NCBI GenBank assembly: GCA_029378245.1
Contig: JARKIF010000214.1
Location: forward strand, 1-49,863
DNA from: Roridomyces roridus
Lineage: Eukaryota > Basidiomycota > Agaricomycetes > Agaricales > Mycenaceae
Reading direction: 5' to 3'
Length of the DNA: 49,863 nucleotides
Shown: positions 21,390-32,357 of the stretch, piece by piece
Position numbering within the stretch: position 1 is the first letter of the stretch
Layout of the letters: each line of letters begins with the position of its first letter
Translations under genes and position numbers: made by a program
Notes under the pieces: model-generated
Seen by the model: only the letters and a program-made list of their open reading frames with translations
Told to the model about the DNA's origin: nothing
Database searches by the model: none

Positions 21390-23394
21390 ATGTTGTGGCT
21401 CTCAGCTCTCCTCGTTATCGCTCAGCTGAGTGCGGCCAAGCCGTTGTTGAACCAGCGATGGGACGACCAAAGTGTCAAGCACGCGTGGGTCGAGATTCCC
21501 AAGGGCTGGGAATATCACTCCGCTCCTCCTGCCGACCACTTGCTCGACCTGCGTATTGGGCTCAAGCAAGATAAAATTGACCAGCTTATTTCTTCCTTGT
21601 ATGAAGTCAGTGACCCTGCTCATGGAAGGTGAATGCGTCCAATCGTGATCATTTTCTATATACTCAATTCATATACTTGCAGGTATGGCAAGCACTTGTC
21701 GAAGGAGGAGGTCGACGCTCTTGTTGCCCCTCATCCCGACTCTGTCGACGCTGTCGAAGCGTGGCTCGAGCACCACGGTATCGACTCCTCCGACGCGCAT
21801 TTCCGCTCGACTGCCGGAGAATGGGTTACGATCCGTGTCTCCGTCGCGCAGGCTGAGCGTATGCTCAACACCAAATATGCTGTCTACCGGCACCCCTCCA
21901 CGGGCTCCCAAGTCGTCCGCACGATGGAGTACTCGCTGCCCACCGAGTTGCATTCTCACGTGGATGTCATCTCGCCGACGACTTACTTTGGAACCATGCA
22001 GAGCATGCGTGCGACGAGCTTCATCCAGCCGCAGGCTGCGTCTCCGGATTCCGATTCGTTCGCCACTGACATTTCGCCGTTTGACGTCCCTGCATCTTGC
22101 GGGGTGATTGTCACACCTGCCTGCCTGAGGGCACTGTACAACACGACCGACTATGTTCCCCAAGCGACTGACAACAACAGCCTGGGCATTGCCAGTTACC
22201 TCGAGCAGTATGCCAACGACGCAGATTTGCAGAGTTTCTTTACTGCATTCCGCCCCGACGCTGTTGGCAGCACCGTTGAGCACGTCCAGATCAACGGTGG
22301 GCTTGACGATCAGTCGCTCCCCGGAATTGAAGCCAACCTTGATATTCGTGAGTGAGCTCTGCCCCTGTCTTGATTTAGTAAATGACCTTGTTGCTCAGAG
22401 TACTCACTTGGGATCGCCTGGCCCACTAGGGGTACGGTTTACAGGTGAATTTCTTTCTTGTTGTGCTATTCGTTATTGACGTTCCATAGCACCGGAGGCG
22501 AGCCGCCTTTTAATGCCAGTTCCACCACGCCGACCAACACGAATGAGCCGTATCTCGACTGGTTGAACTACCTGCTCAACCAAACAACTATTCCCCAGAC
22601 CTTGAGCAACAGCTACGGCGACCAAGAGCAAACTGTCCCCCTTGACTACGCAACCAGTGTCTGCAACATGTTCGCCCAACTCGGTGTACGCGGAAGCAGC
22701 CTCTTCACCTCCAGCGGCGACCATGGCGTCGGAGGCGGTGACTGCAATACCAACGACGGCACCAACACAGTCAAGTTTCAGCCCATCTTCCCCGCTTCGT
22801 GCCCGTACATTACCGCCGTCGGTGGCACCACGGGCGTCAACCCCGAGGTCGCGGCGAGCCTGTCTGGTGGCGGATTCTCCAACTACTTCCGACGGCCCGC
22901 GTACCAGACGTCGACAGTGGCATCCTTCATCATCGCTCTCGGTGATGAGTACTCTGACTTGCACAATGCCAGTGGACGGACGTATGCTGATCTCGCGGCT
23001 CAAGCGGCGGGTTTCCAAGTCGTTAACGGTGGAGAGACGATCACGGTGGGCGGCACCAGTGCATCGGCACCGGTACGTTGTCATTCATATTCTTCTTCTT
23101 TTGAAAGAGACTCGACTCACGATCCTCGCACAGACTGTCGCCGGCGTTTTCGCGCTCCTGAACGACATGCGCATCGCCGAGGGCAAGTCTCCGCTGGGTT
23201 TCGTCAACCCACTCATCTACTCGGTTGCCAAGGATGGTTTCAACGATATCGTCTCTGGCAATGCACCTGGATGCGGCACGGACGGTTTCTCTGCTCGTGC
23301 TGGGTGGGACGCCGTCACTGGCCTTGGAACGCCAGATTTCTTGAAGTTGCAAGCGTTGCTGAAAGATGCCCGAGTTACGGACGACTATTCATGA
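21390..23394 (+). CDS. Sedolisin B, secreted tripeptidyl-peptidase-like serine protease (S53)
   Basis: Five exons, 21390-21628, 21683-22347, 22399-22444, 22490-23072 and 23134-23394, give 597 residues. The signal peptide LWLSALLVIAQLSAA is nearly that of sedolisin A. Catalytic residues sit at the same numbers: Glu296/Asp300 in EANLD, the Asp of SSGDHG, and Ser507 in GTSASAP. Conserved C-terminal words are FNDIVSG and GWDAVTGLGTPDF, followed by a nine-residue extension absent from A. Of the paralogue differences, an intron splits VYS/TGG here (22445-22489) but not in A, while three A introns are missing here. It probably acts as an acid-pH exopeptidase outside the cell. It is followed directly by GNAT B, making a duplicated protease-acetyltransferase block. 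Confidence 0.93.
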
Positions 23395-23801
23395 GTTTGA
23401 TACGTAGTGCGCTCTCTTTGAAAACGGACGCTCCTTATGATATTGGTAGTACTTTGCGTGATAGCATGCCCGGTTACTAACGTACCTCTTGGAATGGAAA
23501 GGACAAAAAGTGTAGGCATCGGAGGCTGGCCGGGTTAGAATAGCACCATGGTCACCACGCTACCTTCAACGGCTGAACGCAAGTTCGATCCCCGAAATCC
23601 GCGATCTTCCTTTTTCGCTCTTTTCCATCCCTTCCTTGTCTTGCTCTTGAATTTTCGGCAACCTGTTCAACTGTCAATGTCTTGGATGACACTAGGTTTC
23701 AGTGCCCGGCCACAACACTCCGCAGACACGGTTCACCCATACCGACGTGAGAAGGCTCCTCGTCCATAAAAGACGGTAAAAGAAAGAACTCTAAGTACTC
23801 C
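23395..23801 (+). promoter_or_regulatory. Intergenic region with TATA-like box for GNAT B
   Basis: CATAAAAG (23765-23772) lies 29 bp before GNAT B, matching the position of TATAAAAG in GNAT A. Otherwise no gene. The UPF0357 gene present in the first block is absent here. Confidence 0.45.
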
Positions 23802-24559
23802 ATGGACGCCCTCGAATGGAACCCAACCACCAATGAACCATTCCTGCGTCTCCCCGCGCCCTTTGCGCACCTGATTCTCACCCCGCCGCGGATGAGTGAC
23901 GTCGAACCGACAGTATCAATCCTCCGTGACCCCAAAGTCGCGGTCTGGATGGGCAGCATGGGACCCGGGAGAGAATACACGGCTGCCCGGGCGGAGAGCT
24001 ACCTCGCCAAGATCATAGCAGAGACGGACGTTGGTGTACAAGAGATGAAGCGCGGTGAGCATCCATTCAGCACTTGTCCCGTGCGTCATCTACGGGAGGA
24101 GCGTGCTGAGGGAGGTGGTGTCTACCTTGGGGATGTGGGCATCTATCGTGCGAATTGGGCCCATGTAGATGATCGAGAGGAACGCGTGAGGATGGTTGCA
24201 GAGAACAACGCGCGTCAGGCTGGGGATCCTCAGATTGTGTGGCACGTTGGGTGTACGTGCTGAATCTTTTTACCTCGCTTCTCGCATTGATTCAATACTC
24301 CCCAGTTTACATTGCGCCGAGTCACCACGGCCGCGGGATAACGACTGCCGCTGTGAGAGCACTCATAGACTGGAGCGTCAAGTGGATGGGCGCACGTCGC
24401 ATCATCTCGTCCATATTCACAGAAAACCACGGCAGTTTTCGAGTCCAGCAAAAGTGCGGGTTTGTTCTGGTAGATACGTTGGTCGACCATGTGCCGGTGG
24501 GGGATGAAAAGTGGTCGTTGCATCTTACAGAGTGGAAGGGAGGGAATGATGCAGTTTGA
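23802..24559 (+). CDS. GNAT-family N-acetyltransferase B
   Basis: Exons 23802-24252 and 24306-24559 give 234 residues, with exon lengths identical to GNAT A (451 and 254 bp). The acetyl-CoA loop is SHHGRG, followed by TTAAVRALIDW. FTENHGSFRVQQKCGF is the second conserved GNAT block, and the C-terminal DHVPVGDEKWSLHL matches A. There is no targeting signal. The intron position is conserved although intron sequence and length differ (53 against 50 bp). The substrate is unknown. It could modify a small molecule or protein N-terminus; linkage to a secreted protease in both copies may be chance of duplication rather than function. Confidence 0.88.
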
Positions 24560-24640
24560 ATAATATTAATGACAAGAAGTGACTATGTATGGTGCGCATG
24601 CAACCTAATTAAAAAAGAGGAAGATACTGGTGCATCCCGG

Positions 24641-24824
24641 GTGCGAGCAAAAGGAACGCGAGCCCCAAATGCAGCCGTTAGACGCTGGGGTGTTCCTACC
24701 ACAAGGGGAATTGAACCCTCGACCCTCCTAGAGGACCGATCATCAATGGTCGAATTCATCATGACCATTGAGCTAGTGGCGCCGTGGTGCAATGGCGATT
24801 GAAGGCAGGGTGTATGCTGCATGT
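24641..24824 (-). repeat. Dispersed tRNA-like repeat, copy 2 (SINE-like)
   Basis: Homologous to 12731-12916. On the minus strand it has A box TAGCTCAATGG, an 8 bp perfect inverted pair CAATGGTC/GACCATTG around an 11 bp loop, a second hairpin with CCTC-TAGG-style arms, and B-box-like GGTTCAATTCC. The edge words GCGAGCAAAAGGAACGCG and GCTGCATGT match copy 1. It lies just downstream of GNAT B, as copy 1 lies downstream of SDR-B. Confidence 0.6.
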
Positions 24825-25000
24825 TACAGCACTCAGTAATGACTCTCTTCTAAAACACCGAGATACCCCACCGAGCGAGTAACTCGAGACATGATAATTA
24901 CCTTTTTGGGGTTGCGATCTCTGATCCGTCGCGGAATCTAAACGAAACGGCAGCGTGGGACATGGAGATGAGATAAGATCAGTCCAAAAAACGGGATTAT

Positions 25001-27019
25001 TTACTTCTTCTTCCCAAAGAAATCTGCCACCGACGCCTGCCCTGACTTCCCACTCGGTTTGAGCTTTGGTTTCGCTGCAGGCACGGGTTTAGACTTTTCC
25101 TTCTCCTTCGCTGGTGCCTTCTCCTTAGCCGGCTTCTCCTTCACGGGCTTCTCCTTCGTCTTCTCCTCCTCCGTGTCGTCCATGGCCTTCTCTTTCCCCT
25201 TTCCCTTGGCCTTGACGGGAGCTTTACTCTTGCCTTTACCCTTCTTCTCTTCTTCCGCCTCTTCCTCATCCACGGACTCGTACTCGGACACGTCTTCCGT
25301 CACTGCAAAACAAAATGTCAGTAAACGCTCTACAAAACGGAAAGAAGAACGTACCCATATACCCTTTATGATCCAAAGTCGTCTTACTTTTCACCACCCT
25401 CTTCTTCTTCAGCCCATTCCGCCCTATCGGGACAACTTTCTTTGGTTTCCTTTTCACCGGCGCGCGCTTGGGCGCAGGGTCAGGATCTGACATGTCTGCT
25501 TCCACGTCCGAGGCCGGGACAGAGGCCGGGGCGGAGGCACCCGTCGCGTCGTCCATGTCCACGTCGTCGTCGCCGTGAGGAACAAACCGCGAAGCGCGTT
25601 CGACGCCATCTGCAGCTGTTCGTCAGCACAATAGAACAGGTGGGATTAGGACGCACCATCGTCGATATCCATCATTTCCCTCAACTCCTTCCCTGCCTCC
25701 GTCTCTTTGGCCTTGCCTTTAGCTTTCGGTTTGCGAGCGGGAACGTCCTCATCGGAATCAGAAAGGACGACCCCTTTGCGGACGCGCACTTCAGATTTGG
25801 ATTGGACAGGCTTGGGCTTGGGCTCCTCCTCCTCCTCCTCCGAGTCCACGAGCGCTGCGGTGGATTTGCGTTTGACACCTCGCTGTATTATCATTAGCAT
25901 ACCGTACGGCAATTTACTTGCTCAATACATACCTTCCCTTTGCTACTCTCTGCGTCAGCCATCTTGGCGTCGACCTTTTCTGAGATGGTGCTCGGGCCTG
26001 CTTTAGGCTTCACGTCCTCGTCTTCCGAGTCGGATGCAAGTGCGGATTTGCTCTTGCCGGCACTCTTTTTAGCAATGTTCTGTACGTTTGGTAAGTAGAG
26101 TTAGTTGAGACGAGAGACACAGACGCACCTTACTGCCCCCTTCCTCCACCTTGGCTTTCTCCACAGTCTTGGGCTTCTCCTTCGGCTTCACCTCTGCCTT
26201 TGGTTTCGTCTTTTCCTCTTCCTTTGGTTTCGCCTCCACCTTGGGTTTAGGTTTCGCGAAAAAGTCGAGCTTGCCCGTCTGCTTCGGCTTTGTCTCCTTC
26301 GGTTTCGCCGTTTCCTCCTTTTCTTTCGTGGATTTGGAGGTGTCGGCGGTCTTTGTCTGTGCGCTCGTCGATGCCGTGCGCCCTGGGCGTAAGGAGTTGA
26401 CGAAAGGCTTGTCTGAAAACTACAGATATCCGTCAGTGGCCCAGGTCAAACAACCAGAGGAACGAGGATAGACGCACCACGACATTCGCAGCGACGATCC
26501 TCCCCACAGTCTTCTCCATCTCTTTCCCCTTCTTCCCATTGTCCACCGCACGCACGATATCGGTGGGTGTGCATAACAAACCCTTGTCGCGAATCACACT
26601 CGGCGAGAGACTGTACACATGCATCGCTTCGAGGCGGACGAATTGTGCTTGGGCACTTTCGACATCCTTTTCGCCCACGAGGAGGACTTGCGTGCATTCC
26701 ACCACGTCTTCTTCCTCTTCATCGTCGTCGTACATGTCATCGTCCTCGTCAACGGAGAAGGGGTCCGTTGGTTCCGGGCGGATGCTGCCACTCAGGAGAT
26801 AGGTCGCAGCCATCTTCTGTCCTTCACTTGCATGGAATTCTGCAAGCTCACTACCAACCAAGTCGTCATTGTATTGAAAGAAGAAAAGCGGAATGAGGCC
26901 GACTTTTTCGCGACGTTGACGTTTAGACCGAGAGCGCGGCTCAGAGAACGGTATGTGACGATGTTGTTTTCGATAAGCAGCTGTTTGGTGAGGTAGTCGC
27001 GAACGTCTTGAGAGGACAT
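25001..27019 (-). CDS. DNA polymerase delta subunit 3 (Pol32/Cdc27/POLD3)
   Basis: Seven exons, 27019-26904, 26850-26478, 26419-26129, 26079-25933, 25882-25657, 25609-25355 and 25302-25001, give 569 residues with every junction in frame. The N-terminal winged-helix-like segment (VRDYLTKQLLIENNIVTYRSL) matches Cdc27. The middle is long, charged and Lys/Glu-rich. TTLDHKGYMVTEDVSEYES is the conserved late motif of the family. The C-terminus QASVADFF is a classical PCNA-interacting box (QxxVxxFF). A second PIP-like word, QTGKLDFF, occurs mid-protein. The subunit tethers Pol delta to PCNA in the nucleus and helps repair and translesion synthesis. Confidence 0.9.
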
Positions 27020-27147
27020 GGTGGGAAGGAGACGCGACGCGTCAACAGCTGCAAATTGATTCCAACTCAAAAAGGCAACTCAGTCCTTCTGGCGCTACGC
27101 TATTTTGCAACATCTACTGGGATGAATTTCACAACTGCATTAGCTTG

Positions 27148-28672
27148 CTAAACCGTCTGCGCCAGGCGTGTCCCCAACTCTCGTTTCAGGTGTTCAATCA
27201 TCTGGTCTTCGCTGGGCGAATCGACGACCGAGATCCCAGCCGTCATCGTCTTGCGCTCGGGGCGGTGAACCGACTCGTAGCGAACCATCCTGTGCATATG
27301 TCCCATCCGCCAAACCTAAATTGCCGCGTAAACACCAACGATCGAGCCCAAGCCGAGGAGTCACTCACCCGAAGCTGTTTCACCAACGCGTCCAATTCGG
27401 CTGTCAACGCCTCCCCCTCTTCGCCTTCCACACGCGCCTTGACCACCGCCCGGATATCGTACTCCCTCAGGTAATTGAACCAGTCACGTTGCGCCGTCGG
27501 AAGATGCAGCGACTCCTTCTCTGGAAATGGGAACGGCCGAATTCCAAGGAACGAGTCGAGTGTCCGGAAAAGAACACTCTGTCCGCCCGAACTGCCGTCA
27601 ACGCCGCCGAGCGTCCATCCTTGGTAGCCCTGCGCGTACGCCATCCACACCTCACGCGAAATGTGGGCCTCGGACATGGTGCTGAAGAAGAACTTGAATG
27701 CAGCGCGGAGGGTCTCGTTGGCAGATTTGAGGGCGGTGCAGGCGGCGGAAGCGTCTCCTTCATCGAGGTGGGCGATTGATTGTGCAAAGAGGTGGTATAC
27801 GGGAAGAGCCTTCGAAAGAAATCAGTGATTCGATCATGGTGAAATCAGTGTGCACGAACCCGGACTTCCATCTCTGAAGTAAGCTTTGTGGTCCAATATT
27901 CAGTCGACCTGTGGGCCTCTGGTAAACCCACAGTAACACTGTACTCCAAGCTGTCGTCTTCGCGCAGATTGCAGTATATGAGTGAGGTCATGCAACCGCC
28001 CGGTGACGTTGTCCCAAAACGTCGTTGCAAATATCGCCAGGGAAGTTCAAGCTCCTCGGGGAAGTCGAGAGACTGTTCGCTTTGGGCTTCACTGACTATA
28101 GGACTGACACCCCATCTTCAATATATTAGCGGAAGACCGATTAACAAATATAAGGACACGCACCGGTAGGAGTGCCGCAAAAAAGATAGACACATGAATA
28201 GTCCTAACCACACCCCTTGTGGACATGACTCGGAGTCTTCAAACGCCCTGCGGACTTGCTCCATATCCACATGCGTTTCCAGTTGCGAGCGCATTCGCGA
28301 GCGGAACGAATCAATCATTCTTCGGTTGTACGCGTTGTCGACGGAAGATTCCGGTACGGGGAAAGAGGGCTCCATGGCGCGGTATACCGAGTCATACGAT
28401 CTCAATGCTACAGGCCAAGTCTCGCGGTACGTCGCTCGCGGCGGCCAAGTCCCGGCTCCACCGACGACAATCAGAGAACGAAGGCGCGTCAAGACGTCAT
28501 GCTGAAGTGGATCGTCGAGTATTTGGGCGCTGGGCGAAGGAAGAGGGGGTTCAGGTTGGGTCCAAGAAGGTAATAGCCAGGAAAGCACTTTTGGCATGAA
28601 AGGTTCATGGCGTCGGGCTTGAAATATTGGGAGGACACACTGGTCCACGCCTAACTGTGCAGCAGAGTGCAT
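27148..28672 (-). CDS. Indoleamine 2,3-dioxygenase-like heme protein
   Basis: Exons 28672-28164, 28115-27860, 27809-27369 and 27315-27148 give 457 residues, within the fungal IDO range. DGSSGGQSVLFRTLDSFLGI matches the IDO substrate and heme-pocket segment. LPTAQRDWFNYL corresponds to the conserved block after it, and MGHMHRMVRYE matches the region of the proximal heme histidine. IDO opens the indole ring of tryptophan to N-formylkynurenine; fungal paralogues can have low activity. The block normally written MPxPHR reads LPTAQR, so catalytic competence is uncertain. It lies 128 bp upstream of Pol32 on the same strand. A relative outside strict IDO, such as a PrnB-type heme protein, is the main alternative. 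Confidence 0.65.
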
Positions 28673-31600
28673 GCTTGGGAGACAATGCGGGCGGGATCGT
28701 TTAATATGTATACTTGGTATGAATTGGATTCGATTCGATGTATTGGAGCCCCGAGGAGTTGCGTATCCCGGGTAAGAACCGAACTCAGACCTTGCGAGAC
28801 AGGGGAACCAGGGGTGTGAACGTGAACTGGGAATGAACGAGACTCCTTCTTTTGTTTTTAATGTGGCGTGTTGGAAGCAGGACGGGGAGGTCGGGTCTGA
28901 CTTGGGTCGGACACCGTATGGCAGTGTGGGTCACAAATCGGATAACGCCGCCTTTCTCTCTGATTAAGTTGGCAACCAGGGTGTCGGTAAACGGGGAGGT
29001 TGGGTCGGGGTCGGCTGGATGTCTGTGCGGACTAGGATTGACGGCGGACATCTGGCACTGGCAGGAAACGCTGTACTCGGAGAGCAAATGAAGTGGGCTA
29101 GGTCGTCCGAAGTTTCATTCCCACTTCAGTTCCGTGTCGGTTCGATCGGGCAAACGGCTAGTCTTCAGTGTCGTCACGATTCACTGTCGCGCCGGCCTCA
29201 GATCGAAGAAGCCTGGCATGCACAAGCAGGTGGCTGTGGTCGGGGGTCGAGGAGATGGCTGGCAATATTCACACCTGTTCATGGCACAGAGGAGGAGACA
29301 CAGCGTGTCTGATGTCAGCAAACACAAAGTGATTCCATCTGATCCTGAAAACGCAAGTCGGGAATAGATTAATATTAGTCTGGACTCAGTACCTGACCCT
29401 GGTAGAGGCAAGACACAAAAATGGAGAATTAGAGATGCTGTGGAATGTAGACCTGGTTATTGAAATGGAAAATGTATGGTGATGTCATATACAGAAAGGG
29501 TAATAATAGCGGGCCGCATGGCCGAAATAAGCCACGAAAGAGCAGCTGAGGCCTAACTGAACCCTGATCGGATCGCCCCTTTTCGGCAGATCTGCCATTT
29601 CGGGCTTGCGATTCTTGATCCGCTGTGGGCTGTCAAGGCGACACGTGGGATGCCGAATCGAACTTATGAGTTCAACTTCGGACGACGGATTAATGTTCGC
29701 GAACGGTAGAAATCGAAGCGTGCAAGCTGTCGTCTAACAACTCGAAAACGGAACAAAGAGCCGAAGGATGAGACACGTATTGTGCCTTGCCAGGCACGAA
29801 GGTGCGTAGATCTCATCCCACAGTGACGGAGCGCACTGCTGGCAGCAGGTCCTGAGTCGTTGAGGATTTTGCCAAGCCGTTTCACCACCCTAACGCCCAC
29901 CCCAGTTTCACGCCTTGTATTCTCTTTTGGCCCGTCGGGGACACGGGGACTCGGTCATGACCATTGACATTGATGCTCTCATTACTTGAACCCCTCAACT
30001 TCAAGAGATCTCTTGTTTCGTCTTTCCATTTGTGCTCTGGATGCAGTCGAAACGAGGGTGCTCGACGACCACAAATAACGTTGCTGTTCATCATATCGAT
30101 TCTCCACTCGGATTCCAACCCATAAACAGGTGGTGCACACGGAACCCCTCGAAGGTTTCCGAAGCCCAGGGACTACTCCACGCTGGTTGCTATACGGGTC
30201 ATAGATTGGTATTCAGGGCGGATGGACGAGAAAAATGCAGCGCGTCGTGGAATGAGAATAACGCTCCGACACACACAAGCGCCCACAGGAGCCGGATCGG
30301 GTAGTCAACAATCTGAGTCGCGGCAGCTGAGGAAAGACCGAATCGGCTAGCAAGTTTTTTTGGCAGGCTCAAGCTTGGGAAGACGATGAGGTGGGATGCA
30401 CGATCACGTGCCACCGACCCGCGCCGGGATCGGCTCGATTTCAAGGAGGAAAATTGGCAAGGATCCACGCTGCTCTTTTTCTGCAGCACTGCACATGGTA
30501 ATTGATTGCGAGTTCAACTTGAAGCCGGGGATGTGTCATGTCGCAGGTATGGCCATTGGTCTTTGCCCGAGATGCGGACAATCGCAGGAAAACTACGTAT
30601 CCGCCTGTTCATCTGGAAACTCCTCAAGTCAGAGACAGAGATCTAGAGAGCGTGCGCCAAACGTACGTGTACGATGTACCGTACCTGCTTACTGTGAGGA
30701 TTGAAACTTTAATTTCTTGAGTGTGAGTCGGCACCTGCCAAGGGGATAAATTTCTAAATCCAAGCCGATGTTGAGACATGACCGCGACTCGACGGCATGA
30801 GGCCGCCGCTGCTACCACATGGCCGTGGCCTCGAATTATTTAGGCGTCCTGGACAATTAAGGGAATACACCGAGACTAAACCAAAGTGGTTTAAAGTTTT
30901 CTTGCCGCCACGTGGGTGGTATGACGTTGCACACAAAAATATTGCTGCTGAAAAAACAGTGAGTGTGAATGAATGGTTAGGGCCAAGCGACTTCATAGCG
31001 TTGTCGTCATTTTTCTGCGGAGTGGTTCAAGTTTGGTTCAAAATAAATGGTGAGATGAATACATAGATACCTCATCCTGTGCGACATAGCGCGCCCACAT
31101 CACGTAGAGACCCACCCGATAAAAGTCGGGACCCGTCTGGAGGCCCGGCAACCAGCGGCCATTTCCAAATTGGAATTTGGATTGCATCCGCGCCAATTCC
31201 GCGGCTGCGAGGGTCGGCACCGGGAAACACCAGTGCTTATGTACGAGGAGGGTGCCGAATTCAAGACTGGAATTGTGGCTCACCGATTTCACCGCTTTGC
31301 CATGTGGCTTGAATGACGTTAATGGTGCACCTCAGAATAAGATCGCCATGCCGCAACCCGGAAATTTCCAAATCCCTGCAAGGACTCGGTGAATAGCGAG
31401 ACTCGTCGGCGTGGTTTCGTGACGTACATGCACACCTACCGGAAACAACCGAGCTGCAGGGTATCACCGGGTTTTCTTTGTTCAGTTTTTTTGTGAGAGG
31501 TCTGGACCAGGCGTGTCAGTTGCATATCCCTTCTAGTCGATTGAATGAAAGAAGGGTCACTGAAACCGTCATCGCCCAGCGGGGTTTCCAACTCTCCATT

Positions 31601-32357
31601 CCCTCGCGAAATCCTTTGAGGAAGTATGTAAAATCGATCGCGATTAAACGATGTAAAAGAGCAAGGGGGTCGAGGTCGATCTGCGTCACACCTATAGCGA
31701 GGAACAGATTTTGGAGGACTTGAACTGTGAGAAGAGAGTTATCAGGGTGTCTCCCATTTCATTGAAAAATAAACCCCAGGTCCCTAGCAGACTCCAACAC
31801 GGTTACCACTAATTCGGTTCAAAGTTTTGGACTAATCGGTTCTGTGGGCTAAATATTGGTCAATGACGGCGAGGCGGGCAGGTTGGAGGGCTCGCAAGTT
31901 CTGCGAAGGGGAGGCAAGTCCTGCCTCTCATAGCCAAGCCGACGCAGAAGTTTGGGATCCGCAGATCGGCGTACATGACGACAAGAACTATAATCAAATT
32001 GGTCAGGACCTCAGACAAAGAGAAACCAACCTTCTTCGAGGATACTGGCGTGCGTCGGTCTTCGGTACAGCTCCAGTCATCTTTCAACTGCAGTTTGAAA
32101 GTTGTACCCTGGAGAAGAGTCCGAATAGGACTCGGAGGTCCATAATCATCTAGGGGCAGTATATTTATCTCTAGTCCGAGTTTCCTAACCCAGAGAGCAG
32201 GCTTCAGCGTCGAGTCGATTCGAGTTTTTGAAGATGGTGGTTGCAAATCAAAGCTCGTGACAAACATACACACACACCGCGGGATCACGATCATTCCACG
32301 TCATTTTTGGTTGGAGCTGTACTGACCATCGACTCTACGCTCCTTTGACCTGCTTTC
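28673..32357. other. Gene-poor 3.7 kb interval with orphan ORF fragments
   Basis: No gene could be built here. Two minus-strand frames look more protein-like than chance: about 31555-31725 (LQNLFLAIGVTQIDLDPLAL and onward) and 31860-32294 (KPALWVRKLGLEINILPLDD then TLLQGTTFKLQLKDDW). A third at about 31045-31290 contains QFGNGRWLPGLQTGPDFYR. They could be decayed exons of one minus-strand gene, but no consistent splice path or family emerged. The word TTTCGGGCTTGCGAT at about 29598 repeats one near 12983. Confidence 0.35.
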
